Positions 48,342 through 59,433 of a DNA stretch of 64,000 nucleotides are shown piece by piece. The notes under the pieces are model-generated. The model was not told the origin of the DNA. It was given only the letters and a program-made list of their open reading frames with translations, and made no database searches. The DNA is from Nocardioides coralli (GTDB lineage Bacteria > Actinomycetota > Actinomycetes > Propionibacteriales > Nocardioidaceae). How positions within the stretch are numbered: position 1 is the stretch's first letter; each line of letters starts with the position of its first letter. The stretch lies in assembly GCF_019880385.1 (NCBI RefSeq), contig NZ_CP082273.1:1116001-1180000 (forward strand), in the 5' to 3' direction. A program made the position numbers and the translations under genes.

Positions 48342-49697
48342 TCAGCTGCGGGTGATGTAGGCCCGGGCGTGACCCAGGTCGATCACCGATTCCTCGGGGG
48401 TGCCCGGCCGGAGCGTGATCCGGACGGCGATCACGTCGGAGCCGCGGGCTCCTCGGTCGCGGAGGAAGAACTCCAGCGTGGCGAGGTCGGGGACCTCGAC
48501 CACGTCGCCGGGACGAGGAGCGTCCTGCTTCTCCCCGTCGATGACGAGCCGCCCGATGCTGCTGCCCTCGATGGTGTTGCCGACGACGGCGCCGGACCGG
48601 TCGGTCCGGACGTTGACGCGGCCGACGATCCCGGAGAGGCGCACCCGGCCGTTGCCGATGTCGACCGAGCTCACGGTGGCGTCGGTCCAGCCCCGGGCCG
48701 ATCCGTTCTCCTGCACGCCGAAGGCCCGCCCGCGCAGCGCCGCCACCTCGATCAGGTCGGCGTTACCGAGGTCGGGGCTGCCACTGGACAGCTGTCGGAC
48801 CTTGCCGTTCGTGCCGGGGCACGGCATCGGCTTGTCCACCACACGGCCGACGTCGAGCAGCCCGCCGGCGACCTGCGCCTCGAGGGGGATGCTCCGGCCG
48901 CGAAAGACGCCTCCCGTGACGTCGGCGTAGACGGCCGCCCGGCTCCTGCCCAGGATCGCCTTGACGTCGTCCCCACCGCCGGGCAGGCCGTCCTCGCCGT
49001 AGAGCTTCGCCTTGATCGCCGCCACCCGCGCGACCGCGGCGGAGCGGTCCACCCGGGTGACGTCCTCGCCGGACTGGAGCTCACCGAGGCCGGGGACGAT
49101 CAGGGTCCCGCCCGCGTCCGTGATCGCCTCGAGGAGCGTGTCGAGCCCCGCGTCGGCCTCGTTGAGGACCGCGTCGAGCGGAGTGCCGGTGTTGCTCTCG
49201 ATGCGGTTGGCGGTCGCCTCGGTCGTGGCTGCCAGCTTCCCGTCGGCGCGACGTGCGTAGGCGGTGCCGACCGTCCGGATGCCTTCGATGGTGAGGGTGG
49301 GACCGCCGGGGCTACCGAGGGTCGCGCTGGCGACCCGGCTGATCGAGCGGGTTCCCACCCGGGTGCCGGTGCGGAAGGACTCGGTCGAGTTGTCCGCCCG
49401 GGTGACCTCGAGGGCCGAGCCGGACCCGCCGCCGGACGCGGCCACGAAGTTGTCCCGGTCGATGCCGGCCCGGCGGGTGCAGGCGAGGTACGTCGGGGCC
49501 GTCGGGGCCGAGCCCACGGCGAGGGGGGAGGCCTTGGCGACCGATCCGTAGGCGCGGCCGGCGAACCCGTAGTCGGTGACCGGCTTGCCACGCTGTGAGG
49601 GGGCCGCGCCGCTGGCGGTCGTGGTGGTCACGGAGGCGGTGAGCGTGGCCGCGAGGGCGGTTGCGCACAGGGCGGCAGTCACTCGGGAGGTGGTCAT
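48342..49697 (-). CDS. Large secreted protein of unknown function
   Basis: 451 residues with a signal peptide (about 1-33). The mature protein is Gly/Ser/Thr/Asp-rich and beta-strand-like, with several short repeats of the type DxGNGRVRLSGIVG. Two cysteines (CTRR... and PMPCPG) may form a disulfide. It has some features of the choice-of-anchor P type secreted proteins of Nocardioides-like bacteria, but I cannot confirm this. There is no LPXTG or hydrophobic C-terminus. AAGGACG lies just before the ATG. Nothing nearby tells its function. Confidence 0.65.
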   Translation of the reverse strand: MTTSRVTAALCATALAATLTASVTTTTASGAAPSQRGKPVTDYGFAGRAYGSVAKASPLAVGSAPTAPTYLACTRRAGIDRDNFVAASGGGSGSALEVTRADNSTESFRTGTRVGTRSISRVASATLGSPGGPTLTIEGIRTVGTAYARRADGKLAATTEATANRIESNTGTPLDAVLNEADAGLDTLLEAITDAGGTLIVPGLGELQSGEDVTRVDRSAAVARVAAIKAKLYGEDGLPGGGDDVKAILGRSRAAVYADVTGGVFRGRSIPLEAQVAGGLLDVGRVVDKPMPCPGTNGKVRQLSSGSPDLGNADLIEVAALRGRAFGVQENGSARGWTDATVSSVDIGNGRVRLSGIVGRVNVRTDRSGAVVGNTIEGSSIGRLVIDGEKQDAPRPGDVVEVPDLATLEFFLRDRGARGSDVIAVRITLRPGTPEESVIDLGHARAYITRS

Positions 49698-49865
49698 CGT
49701 TCGTCCTTGCACCCAGGGGGGAACGACACCCTTACGAGCCCGGACCCCGTCGTCGTGGTTTGCGGACCCTAACGAGGCGTGGTGGCGCGACGACATGGTC
49801 TGTGACTGTGACGCTTGCCACGGTTTGACAGACCCGGGAAAGGAGAAAGATAGGCGATCGTCGGG

Positions 49866-49938
49866 CGCCTCCGGCAGGATTCGAACCTGCGGCACCTGGT
49901 ACCGGAAACCAGTGCTCTATCCCCTGAGCTACGGAGGC
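49866..49938 (-). tRNA. tRNA-Arg, anticodon CCG
   Basis: 73 bases fold into a cloverleaf: acceptor stem GCCTCCG/CGGAGGC, D-arm GCTC/GAGC, anticodon stem CTGGT/ACCAG with loop TTCCGGT, and a T-arm with GGTTCGAATCC. The anticodon CCG reads the codon CGG. The CCA end is not encoded. It faces argS head to head. Confidence 0.95.
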
Positions 49939-50018
49939 TGGTCGCAGGCCGACGGCCGGCGCTGCGGTGCCGAACACTACCCGGCTGATACGGCGACAAC
50001 GAAACCGGTGGGCGTCGA

Positions 50019-50024
50019 TAGGCT
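50019..50024 (+). promoter_or_regulatory. -10 box TAGGCT for argS, leaderless type
   Basis: TAGGCT lies 6 bases before the argS GTG at 50031, with no ribosome binding site. Confidence 0.55.
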
Positions 50025-50030
50025 GGCCCG

Positions 50031-51704
50031 GTGAATCCCGCCCAGCTCTCCGCCACCGTCGTCGACGCCCTCGCGTCCCTCGTCGACCGCGGCGCGCTCG
50101 TCCTGGCCGACGGCGTGCCCCCCGAGGTGACGGTCGAACGACCCCGGCAGAAGGGCCACGGCGACTACGCCACCAACGCGGCGATGAAGCTGGCCAAGCA
50201 GGCGGGCATGCCGCCCCGCGACCTCGCCCAGCTCCTGGCGGGCGAGCTTGAGCAGGCCGACGGGATCGCCGCGGTCGAGGTCGCCGGCCCGGGGTTCCTC
50301 AACGTCACCGTGGCCGCCGAGGCGCAGGGCAGGATCGCCGCCGACATCGTCGCGGCCGGCGCGAGCTACGGGCACAACGACAGCCAGGCGGGGGAACGGG
50401 TCAACGTCGAGTTCATCTCGGCCAACCCCACGGGGCCGCTCCACCTGGGCCACACCCGGTGGGCGGTGGTCGGCGACAGCATCGCGCGGGTGCTGGAGGC
50501 AGCCGGCGCGTCCGTCACCCGCGAGTTCTACATCAACGACCGCGGCAACCAGATGGACCTGCTCGGCGCTTCGGTCGAGGCGCGCGCCTTCGACCAGGAG
50601 GTGCCCGCGGACGGCTACCAGGGCGCCTACGTCACCGACCTCGCGGCGGCCGTCCTGGCCGCACACCCGGAGCTGCGCGAGCAACCGGCCGGGGCAGAGC
50701 GCACCGCCGCCATCCAGGAGGCGGCGTACGAGCTACAGCTGCGCGAGCAGCGCGAGCACCTCGAGCGCTTCCACACGGTCTTCGACGTGTGGTTCTCCGA
50801 GCGCACCCTGCACGAGGGTGACGTCGCCGCGGCACTGGAGAAGCTGCGTGGGCAGGGCCACCTGTTCGATGCCGACGGCGCCCTGTGGATGCGCACCACC
50901 GACTTCGGCGACGACAAGGACCGGGTGCTGATCCGGTCCAACGGCGACCTGACCTACTTCGCCAGCGACACGGCCTACTACGTCAACAAGCGGGAGCGCG
51001 GCTTCGACCGCTGCCTCTACCTGCTCGGCGCCGACCACCACGGCTACGTCGGCCGGCTCAAGGCCATGGCGGCCTGCGCGGGCGACGACCCCGAGCGCAA
51101 CATCGAGGTGCTCATCGGACAGCTCGTCAAGATCCTCCGAGACGGTGAGGAGATCCGGCTCTCGAAGCGTGCGGGGGAGATCGTCACGCTCGAGGAGCTG
51201 ATGGACGAGATCGGCGTCGACGCGCTGCGCTACTCCCTGGCCCGCTACCCGTCGGACTCCCCGCTGGTGCTCGACGTCGCCGAGATCACCAAGGCGTCCA
51301 ACGACAACCCCGTCTACTACGTGCAGTACGGCCATGCCCGCACCTGCCGGATGATGGCCAACGCGGCCGACCTGGGCATGTCGCTCCCGTCGGTCGAGGA
51401 GTTCGACCCCTCGCTGCTGACCCACGAGCGCGACCGCGAGCTGCTGCGGGCCCTGGCCGACTTCCCCAGGGTCGTGGCGGCCGCCGCGGAGCTGCGCGAG
51501 CCCCACCGCGTCGCCCGCTACCTCGAGGACACGGTCTCGGTCTTCAACAAGTGGTACGACACCCGGGAGTGCCGAATGCTGCCGGTCGGGGACGAGCCGG
51601 TCCGCCCGGTCAACGAGGCCCGCCTGGTGCTGGTCGTCGCGAGCCGCACCGTCATCGCCAACGGGCTCGACCTGCTGGGCGTGACCGCGCCCGAGCGGAT
51701 GTAG
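50031..51704 (+). CDS. argS: Arginyl-tRNA synthetase
   Basis: 557 residues. Class I synthetase with the HIGH motif as HLGH in ANPTGPLHLGHTRW, the KMSK-type loop as RLSKRAG, an N-terminal Arg-tRNA domain (about 1-90) and the C-terminal anticodon-binding (DALR) domain. It charges tRNA-Arg. It heads a cluster argS-lysA-hom-thrC-thrB, as in mycobacteria; the lysA start comes 2 bases after its stop. The leaderless promoter lies opposite the tRNA-Arg(CCG) gene. Confidence 0.96.
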   Translation: MNPAQLSATVVDALASLVDRGALVLADGVPPEVTVERPRQKGHGDYATNAAMKLAKQAGMPPRDLAQLLAGELEQADGIAAVEVAGPGFLNVTVAAEAQGRIAADIVAAGASYGHNDSQAGERVNVEFISANPTGPLHLGHTRWAVVGDSIARVLEAAGASVTREFYINDRGNQMDLLGASVEARAFDQEVPADGYQGAYVTDLAAAVLAAHPELREQPAGAERTAAIQEAAYELQLREQREHLERFHTVFDVWFSERTLHEGDVAAALEKLRGQGHLFDADGALWMRTTDFGDDKDRVLIRSNGDLTYFASDTAYYVNKRERGFDRCLYLLGADHHGYVGRLKAMAACAGDDPERNIEVLIGQLVKILRDGEEIRLSKRAGEIVTLEELMDEIGVDALRYSLARYPSDSPLVLDVAEITKASNDNPVYYVQYGHARTCRMMANAADLGMSLPSVEEFDPSLLTHERDRELLRALADFPRVVAAAAELREPHRVARYLEDTVSVFNKWYDTRECRMLPVGDEPVRPVNEARLVLVVASRTVIANGLDLLGVTAPERM

Positions 51705-51706
51705 TC

Positions 51707-53116
51707 GTGCCCACCTCGCACCCGTCGGGCTGGGCGCACGCGGACGGCGCGCTCAAGGCTCCGCCGTGGCTGCGGCAGCCCGGCGACCCCAACCACCTCG
51801 TACCGCTGCTGTGGCCGCTCACGGCCGAGAAGGTCGACGGCGTGCTCCACGTCGGCGGCGCGGCGGTGCCCGACGTCGTCGCGGAGGTCAACACCCCGGC
51901 GTACCTCCTCGACGAGGACGACTTCCGCACGCGGGCCCGCACCTTTCGCGACGCCTTCGCCGACTTCGACGTCTACTACGCCGGCAAGGCCTTCCTCTGC
52001 ACCACGCTGGCCGGCTGGGTGCAGGAGGAGGGCCTGTTCCTCGACGTGTGCACCGACGGCGAGCTCAGCGTGGCACTCCGCGCCGGGGTCGACCCGGCCC
52101 GGATCGGGTTCCACGGCAACAACAAGTCCTACGCCGAGCTCCGTCGCGCGGTCGCCGCCGGCGTCGGACGGATCATCGTCGACTCGTTCCACGAGGTAGA
52201 CCGGCTGGTGCAGATCACCGAGGGGCGCGCGGGGGAGCCCGTCGCAGTCATGGTCCGCGTGACGGCCGGGGTCGAGGCTCACACCCACGAGTACATCGCC
52301 ACCGCCCACGAGGACCAGAAGTTCGGCTTCTCGATCACCGGCGGCGACGCGCTCGAGGCAGTACGGCGCATCAGCGCCGCCCCGGGGCTGGACCTGCGTG
52401 GTCTCCACTCCCACATCGGCAGCCAGATCTTCGACTCCTCCGGGTTCGAGGTGGCAGCGCGGCGGGTGCTCGCGCTCCACGCCCAGGTCGCCGAGGAGGT
52501 CGGCACCGCCATGCCCGAGCTCGACCTCGGCGGCGGCTTCGGCATCGCCTACACGACGCAGGACGACCCGGCTGACCCTGCTCAGCTGGCCACCGAGATG
52601 GCCAAGATCGTCGACCACGAGTGCCGCGCCCTCGGCGTCGAGCGACCGCGGCTCTCGATCGAGCCGGGGCGCGCGATCGTGGGCCCGTCGATGTGCACCG
52701 TCTACACGGTCGGCACCGTCAAGGAGGTGGAGCTCGACGGCGGCGCCCGGCGTACCTACGTCTCGGTCGACGGCGGCATGAGCGACAACATCCGGACGGC
52801 GCTCTACGACGCCGACTACTCCTGCACGCTGGCCTCACGGCACTCCGACGCACCCCCGGTCCTGTCCCGGGTGGTGGGGAAGCACTGCGAGGCCGGCGAC
52901 ATCGTGGTGAAGGACGAGTTCCTGCCCGGCGACCTTGCTCCCGGTGACCTGCTGGCGGTCCCCGGGACCGGCGCCTACTGCTGGTCGATGGCCTCGAACT
53001 ACAACCACCTGCTGCGGCCGCCGGTCGTCGCGGTGCGAGAGGGTGAGGTACGTGTCCTGGTGCGCCGGGAGACCGAGGACGATCTGTTGGCAACCGACAT
53101 GGGGGCGCACGCGTGA
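51707..53116 (+). CDS. lysA: Diaminopimelate decarboxylase
   Basis: 469 residues. PLP-dependent type III fold: YYAGKAF carries the PLP lysine, GLHSHIGSQI and DLGGGFGI are phosphate-binding loops, and SIEPGRAIVG is the EPGR motif. It makes lysine from meso-diaminopimelate. The GTG begins two bases after the argS stop; the stop overlaps hom (GTGA). Confidence 0.96.
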   Translation: MPTSHPSGWAHADGALKAPPWLRQPGDPNHLVPLLWPLTAEKVDGVLHVGGAAVPDVVAEVNTPAYLLDEDDFRTRARTFRDAFADFDVYYAGKAFLCTTLAGWVQEEGLFLDVCTDGELSVALRAGVDPARIGFHGNNKSYAELRRAVAAGVGRIIVDSFHEVDRLVQITEGRAGEPVAVMVRVTAGVEAHTHEYIATAHEDQKFGFSITGGDALEAVRRISAAPGLDLRGLHSHIGSQIFDSSGFEVAARRVLALHAQVAEEVGTAMPELDLGGGFGIAYTTQDDPADPAQLATEMAKIVDHECRALGVERPRLSIEPGRAIVGPSMCTVYTVGTVKEVELDGGARRTYVSVDGGMSDNIRTALYDADYSCTLASRHSDAPPVLSRVVGKHCEAGDIVVKDEFLPGDLAPGDLLAVPGTGAYCWSMASNYNHLLRPPVVAVREGEVRVLVRRETEDDLLATDMGAHA

Positions 53117-54414
53117 GTGACAAGCCGCTGAAGGTCGCGGTGCTGGGCTGCGGGTCGGTGGGCTCGCAGGTGGTCCGGCTGCTCCACGAGCAGTCCGGTG
53201 ACCTGGCCGCGCGGATCGGTGCCCCGCTGGAGCTGGTCGGCGTCGCCGTACGGCGGCTCGACGCGGCGCGCGAGGTCGAGGTGCCCACGGGGCTCCTCAC
53301 GACCGACGCGGAGGAGCTGGTCTCGCGGGCCGACCTCGTCGTGGAGGTGATCGGTGGCATCGAACCGGCGCGGGGCCTGATCCTGGCAGCACTCGACCAC
53401 GGTGCCTCGGTCGTGACGGCCAACAAGGCGCTGCTCGCCGCCGACGGACCGACGCTCTACGAGGCGGCCGAGAAGGCCGACCGCGACCTGTTCTACGAGG
53501 CGGCGGTGGCCGGTGCCATCCCGATCCTCCGGCCGCTGCGCGAGTCGCTCGCCGGGGACCGCGTCACCCGCGTCCTCGGCATCGTCAACGGGACCACCAA
53601 CTTCATCCTCGACCGGATGGACAGCTCCGGCGCCGGTTTCGCCGAGGCGCTCGAGGAGGCCCAGGAGCTCGGGTACGCCGAGGCCGACCCGACGGCCGAC
53701 GTCGAGGGGTTCGACGCCGCCGCGAAGGCAGCGATCCTGGCCAGCCTGGCCTTCCACTCCCGGGTGACGGTGGACGAGGTGCACCGGGAGGGGATCTCCG
53801 AGGTGACCGCGGCCGACGTTCAGTCGGCGGCGGAGATGGGGTCCGTGGTCAAGCTGCTGGCCATCGCCGAGCTCCGGCCCGACGACGACGGGGGAGAGGC
53901 GGTGGCCGTCCGGGTCCACCCCGCGATGATCCCGCGGAGCCACCCGCTGGCCTCGGTCCGGGAGGCCTTCAACGCAGTGTTCGTCGAGTCCGAGGCGGCC
54001 GGTGAGCTGATGTTCTACGGGCCCGGGGCCGGGGGTTCGCCGACCGCGTCGGCCGTGCTGGGCGACCTGGTCACCGTGGCGCGCAACCGGCTGGCGGGCA
54101 CGCGGGGCGCCGGCGAGTCGGCGTACGCCGACCGACGGGTGCTGCCGATGGGGGAGACCGTCACCCGCTACCACGTGGCGATCGACGTCGACGACCGTGC
54201 CGGCGTCCTCGCCGCCGTGGCCAACGCCTTCGCCGACCACGACGTGTCCATCCAGACCGTGAAGCAGGAGGGTCGCGACGAGGACGCGCAGCTCGTGGTC
54301 GTCTCGCACACGGCGAGCGACGCCCAGCTCGCCGCCACGGTCGAGCAGCTGCGCACCATGGACATCGTCCGCGAGGTCACCTCCGTGATGCGCGTGGAGG
54401 GCGAGGCCGAGTGA
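53113..54414 (+). CDS. hom: Homoserine dehydrogenase
   Basis: 433 residues. NAD(P)-binding [12 protein letters not shown] at the N-terminus, catalytic TANKAL and [11 protein letters not shown] blocks, and a C-terminal ACT domain (about 355-433) for allosteric control by threonine. It converts aspartate semialdehyde to homoserine. It overlaps both lysA and thrC by four bases. Confidence 0.96.
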   Translation: MSDKPLKVAVLGCGSVGSQVVRLLHEQSGDLAARIGAPLELVGVAVRRLDAAREVEVPTGLLTTDAEELVSRADLVVEVIGGIEPARGLILAALDHGASVVTANKALLAADGPTLYEAAEKADRDLFYEAAVAGAIPILRPLRESLAGDRVTRVLGIVNGTTNFILDRMDSSGAGFAEALEEAQELGYAEADPTADVEGFDAAAKAAILASLAFHSRVTVDEVHREGISEVTAADVQSAAEMGSVVKLLAIAELRPDDDGGEAVAVRVHPAMIPRSHPLASVREAFNAVFVESEAAGELMFYGPGAGGSPTASAVLGDLVTVARNRLAGTRGAGESAYADRRVLPMGETVTRYHVAIDVDDRAGVLAAVANAFADHDVSIQTVKQEGRDEDAQLVVVSHTASDAQLAATVEQLRTMDIVREVTSVMRVEGEAE

Positions 54415-55499
54415 GCACCGGCACCACCACCCAGTGGCGGGGGGTGATCGAGGAGTACCGCGAGCTGCTGGACCTCCCCGCCGACATCGAGGCGGTGACG
54501 CTGCGCGAGGGCGGGACGCCGCTGGTCCCGTCGGCCTGGCTGTCCGGCCTCACCGGCGCCCGGGTCCACCTCAAGGTCGAGGGTGACAACCCGACCGGCT
54601 CCTTCAAGGACCGCGGCATGACCGCGGCCATCTCGCTGGCGCGCCACGAGGGTGCCGAGGCGGTCGTCTGCGCGTCGACGGGCAACACGTCTGCGTCCAT
54701 GGCGGCCTATGCCGCCCGGGCCGGGCTCAAGCCGCTGGTGCTGGTCCCCGAGGGCAAGATCGCCGCCGGCAAGATGGCGCAGGCGATCGTGCACGGCGCC
54801 CAGATCATCATGGTGCGGGGCAACTTCGACGACTGCCTGCAGATGGCACGCGGTCTGGCCGACAGCTACCCGGTCGCCCTGGTCAACTCGGTCAACCCGG
54901 CGCGGCTGGAGGGACAGAAGACCGCGGCGTTCGAGATCACCGACTTCCTGGGCGATGCCCCTGACGTGCACGTGCTGCCCGTGGGCAACGCCGGCAACAT
55001 CTCGGCCTACTGGCTGGGCTACACCGAGCACCACAAGGCCGGCCGGACCTCGCGGTCGCCCGTGATGCTCGGCTACCAGGCGGAGGGAGCGGCACCCCTC
55101 GTGCACGGGGAGCCGGTGCGCGACCCCGAGACCAGGGCCACGGCCATCCGGATCGGCAACCCGGCCTCGTGGTCGCTGGCCGTCCGCGCCCGGGACGAGT
55201 CGGGCGGGCGGTTCGCGGCCGTCAGCGACGAGCGGATCCTCGACGCGCAACGGCTGCTGGCTGCCCGCGACGGGGTCTTCGTCGAGCCCGCCTCGGCGGC
55301 CGGTGTGGCCGGCCTGCTGCAGGACCTCGAGCACGGCGACGCCGCCGTGACCGGTCTGGCCGACCTCACGGTCGTCGTGACCGTGACGGGGCACGGGCTC
55401 AAGGACACCGCGACGGCCCTGGAGGGCTTCGGCGCCCTGGCCGACACCGTGGTGGACGCCGACGTCGACGCGGCGGCGCGCGCCGCCGGTCTGGCCTGA
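54411..55499 (+). CDS. thrC: Threonine synthase
   Basis: 362 residues. [12 protein letters not shown] carries the PLP lysine and [19 protein letters not shown] the PLP-phosphate loop. It makes threonine from phosphohomoserine. The GTG start overlaps the hom stop; thrB follows five bases after its stop. Confidence 0.96.
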   Translation: MSTGTTTQWRGVIEEYRELLDLPADIEAVTLREGGTPLVPSAWLSGLTGARVHLKVEGDNPTGSFKDRGMTAAISLARHEGAEAVVCASTGNTSASMAAYAARAGLKPLVLVPEGKIAAGKMAQAIVHGAQIIMVRGNFDDCLQMARGLADSYPVALVNSVNPARLEGQKTAAFEITDFLGDAPDVHVLPVGNAGNISAYWLGYTEHHKAGRTSRSPVMLGYQAEGAAPLVHGEPVRDPETRATAIRIGNPASWSLAVRARDESGGRFAAVSDERILDAQRLLAARDGVFVEPASAAGVAGLLQDLEHGDAAVTGLADLTVVVTVTGHGLKDTATALEGFGALADTVVDADVDAAARAAGLA

Positions 55500-55504
55500 C
55501 CGCC

Positions 55505-56404
55505 GTGGCGAGCTTCGTCGACGGGCCCGTGACGGTGTCGGTCCCGGCGACCTCCGCCAACCTGGGGCCGGGCTACGACTCGTTGGGGCTGGCGCTGGAC
55601 CTGCGGGACCGACTCACGGCCGAGGTGGCCGCCGGGGGCCTGGTGGTCGAGGTGGTGGGCGAGGGTGCCGACGACGTGCCCCGCGACGAGCAGCACCTCG
55701 TGGTCCGGGCGATGCGGGCGGCCTTCACCGAGATGGACGCCCGACCGCCAGGGTTGTCGCTGCGGTGCGAGAACGTGATCCCGCACGCGCGCGGCCTGGG
55801 CTCGTCGTCGGCGGCGATCGTGGGTGGCATCGCGCTGGCCCGGTCCCTCGTCGCCGGGGGATCGCTGCTGCTCGACGACGATGCGGTGTTCCGGCTCGCT
55901 GCCCGGCTCGAGGGGCACCCCGACAACGTCGCCCCGGCCTGGTACGGCGGGTTCGTGGTGTGCGGGCGCGAGGACGGGGAGTTCTACGCCGTGCCGACCG
56001 CCGTCGACCCGCGGATCACCACGGTCGTCTTCGTCCCGCCGACCGCGGTCTCCACCGCCCAGGCGCGAGGCCTCCTCCCCGCAGCCGTCCCCCACGCCGA
56101 CGCGGCCGCGGACGCCGGGCGCACCGCCTTGCTGGTGGTGGCCCTCTCGGGGGCGCCCGAGCACCTGCTGCTCGCGACCCGCGACTACCTGCACCAGGAC
56201 TACCGACGGCCGGCGATGCCGCAGTCACTGGCGCTGGTCGACGCGCTGCGGGCACGAGGGATCCCGGCCGTGGTGTCGGGCGCCGGACCCTCGGTGCTGG
56301 CGTTCTGCGACGGCGCCGGGGTCGAGGAGCTGGTGGCGCGGGCGCCGGCCGGGTGGCGCGCCGAGCGGCGTACGCCGGAGCACCGCGGCGCCGTGGTCGA
56401 GTGA
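55505..56404 (+). CDS. thrB: Homoserine kinase
   Basis: 299 residues of GHMP-kinase fold. ATSANLGPGYDSLGLAL begins the domain, PHARGLGSSSAAIVGG is the ATP-binding loop and GAGPSVLAF the C-terminal motif. It phosphorylates homoserine for ThrC. A GTG at 55505 lies five bases after the thrC stop; no ribosome binding site is obvious, so coupling is likely. It ends the amino-acid operon before the rho leader. Confidence 0.95.
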   Translation: MASFVDGPVTVSVPATSANLGPGYDSLGLALDLRDRLTAEVAAGGLVVEVVGEGADDVPRDEQHLVVRAMRAAFTEMDARPPGLSLRCENVIPHARGLGSSSAAIVGGIALARSLVAGGSLLLDDDAVFRLAARLEGHPDNVAPAWYGGFVVCGREDGEFYAVPTAVDPRITTVVFVPPTAVSTAQARGLLPAAVPHADAAADAGRTALLVVALSGAPEHLLLATRDYLHQDYRRPAMPQSLALVDALRARGIPAVVSGAGPSVLAFCDGAGVEELVARAPAGWRAERRTPEHRGAVVE

Positions 56405-56457
56405 GCCACGGACGCGCGGGAACGTGACGTCGATGACACAGGTCCGCAGCCGGGTGG

Positions 56458-56660
56458 TACGCTGACACAGCGCCGTTGATCTCGGCGTGACACCCACGAC
56501 GGCCGCCCTGAGGCGGCACCCGAGCGGGTGTGCACCTTCTTCCTCCGCCGCGACGACGTCGTGCCGAAGCATTCGCGACGGCGCACTCCGGTCGGGGAAG
56601 CAACGACCAAGAAGCCGGCCCATCTGAGCGGCTGGCACTGATACGTGGGAAGGACCTCAC
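56458..56660 (+). promoter_or_regulatory. rho promoter and long 5' leader with hairpins
   Basis: A -10 TACGCT (56458-56463) with an ATGACA-like -35 (56433-56438, 19-base spacer) would give a leader of about 190 bases. It holds two adjacent perfect hairpins: GCCGCC/GGCGGC (56502-56517) and CACCCG/CGGGTG (56517-56530). A long leader suits autoregulation of Rho by early termination. Confidence 0.45.
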
Positions 56661-58526
<1,866 letters not shown>

Positions 58527-58543
58527 CTTCCCGCCTCCGGCTC

Positions 58544-58577
58544 CGAGGACCCGCACCCGCGAGGGTGCGGGTCTTCG
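58544..58577 (+). terminator. Rho gene terminator with GCGA tetraloop
   Basis: GACCCGCACCC and GGGTGCGGGTC form an 11-base perfect stem (15 with flanking pairs) closed by a GCGA loop of the GNRA type, 18 bases after the rho stop. A TTCGAGATTT stretch follows. Confidence 0.85.
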
Positions 58578-58651
58578 AGATTTCGGGCGTCAGGGGGTCT
58601 AGGCTTCTCGTGCCAGCAACACCCCCCGGCGCCCCTCGGAAGGACACGAAC

Positions 58652-59023
58652 GTGGCCAGGATCCTCGTCGCGGACGACGACGTCGACATCCGCGAGCTCG
58701 TCGAGTTCAAGCTGTCCACCATGGGCCACGACATCGTGGCCGTGGGCGACGGTGCCGCCGCCATCGAGGCCTGCCGGGCCGAAAAGCCCGACCTCGCCGT
58801 CCTCGACGTGATGATGCCCGGGGTCTCCGGCCTCGACGCGATCCGGGAGATCCGGGCCGACGCGGACCTGGCCGGCCTGCCGGTGATCCTCCTGACGGCA
58901 CGCGCCCAGGAGGCCGACGTCGAGACCGGCTTCGACTCGGGGGCCGACGACTACATCACCAAGCCCTTCAGCCCCCGGGAGCTCGCCGCCCGCGTCGACG
59001 CGCTCCTCGCCCGTACTCCCTGA
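58652..59023 (+). CDS. Single-domain response regulator (CheY-like)
   Basis: 123 residues, only a receiver domain. Asp pair in LVADDDVDI, phosphoacceptor in [10 protein letters not shown] (Asp53), Thr in LLTARAQ and Lys in ITKPFSP. There is no output domain and no kinase gene beside it. GGAAGG lies eight bases before the GTG. In this cluster (rho-rpmE) it is an insertion not seen in mycobacteria. A TAGGCT box (58600-58605) is a likely promoter. The partner kinase is unknown. Confidence 0.9.
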   Translation: MARILVADDDVDIRELVEFKLSTMGHDIVAVGDGAAAIEACRAEKPDLAVLDVMMPGVSGLDAIREIRADADLAGLPVILLTARAQEADVETGFDSGADDYITKPFSPRELAARVDALLARTP

Positions 59024-59135
59024 CCCACGGCCCCCGATTTGGGCACCTGTTGCCCACAGGTGGCACACTTGGTCGTCGGTTCCGGTTCACGCCGCCGCAC
59101 CCGCGACAGCGACCCGGCGACCCAGAGAGGACACC

Positions 59136-59351
59136 ATGAAGAAGGACATCCACCCGGACTACGCCGCGACCCAGGTGACCTGCACCTGCGGCAACCAGTT
59201 CACCACCCGCAGCACCGCACCCAACGGCGTCATCCACGCCGACGTGTGCTCGAGCTGCCACCCGTTCTACACCGGCAAGCAGAAGATCCTCGACACCGGC
59301 GGCCGCGTCGCCCGCTTCGAGGCCCGCTACGCCAAGGCTGCCAAGAAGTAG
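59136..59351 (+). CDS. rpmE: Ribosomal protein bL31, zinc-binding type
   Basis: 71 residues. Four cysteines (Cys16, Cys18, Cys38 and Cys41; TCTCG and CSSCHP) form the zinc site of C+ type L31, the form used when zinc is ample. It starts MKKDIHPDY as usual, with GAGAGG before the ATG. A terminator hairpin follows. Confidence 0.96.
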   Translation: MKKDIHPDYAATQVTCTCGNQFTTRSTAPNGVIHADVCSSCHPFYTGKQKILDTGGRVARFEARYAKAAKK

Positions 59352-59362
59352 CTTCCCCGCCG

Positions 59363-59391
59363 GCGCCGGTCACCTTCGTGGTGGCCGGCGC
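59363..59391 (+). terminator. Terminator after rpmE
   Basis: GCGCCGGTCACC pairs with GGTGGCCGGCGC (12 bases, one G-U) around a TTCGT loop, 11 bases after the rpmE stop. Confidence 0.7.
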
Positions 59392-59433
59392 TCTGCATGT
59401 GCCGACCGCCCACGAGGCCACCAGGGGGTGCTG

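Noticed and set aside
49825..49854. Plus-strand promoter TTGACA with a GATAGG -10 reading antisense into the tRNA
   Set aside because: The -35 is perfect but the -10 is poor, and no transcript start or gene fits; only noted as a curiosity.
49866..49938. Integration site (att) at tRNA-Arg with a neighbouring mobile element
   Set aside because: No integrase, no phage gene and no repeat of the tRNA 3' end was noticed in the flanking 5 kb.
58565..58651. N-terminal extension of the response regulator
   Set aside because: The added residues lie in the terminator and promoter zone; GTG 58652 has a good ribosome binding site and gives the standard receiver start.
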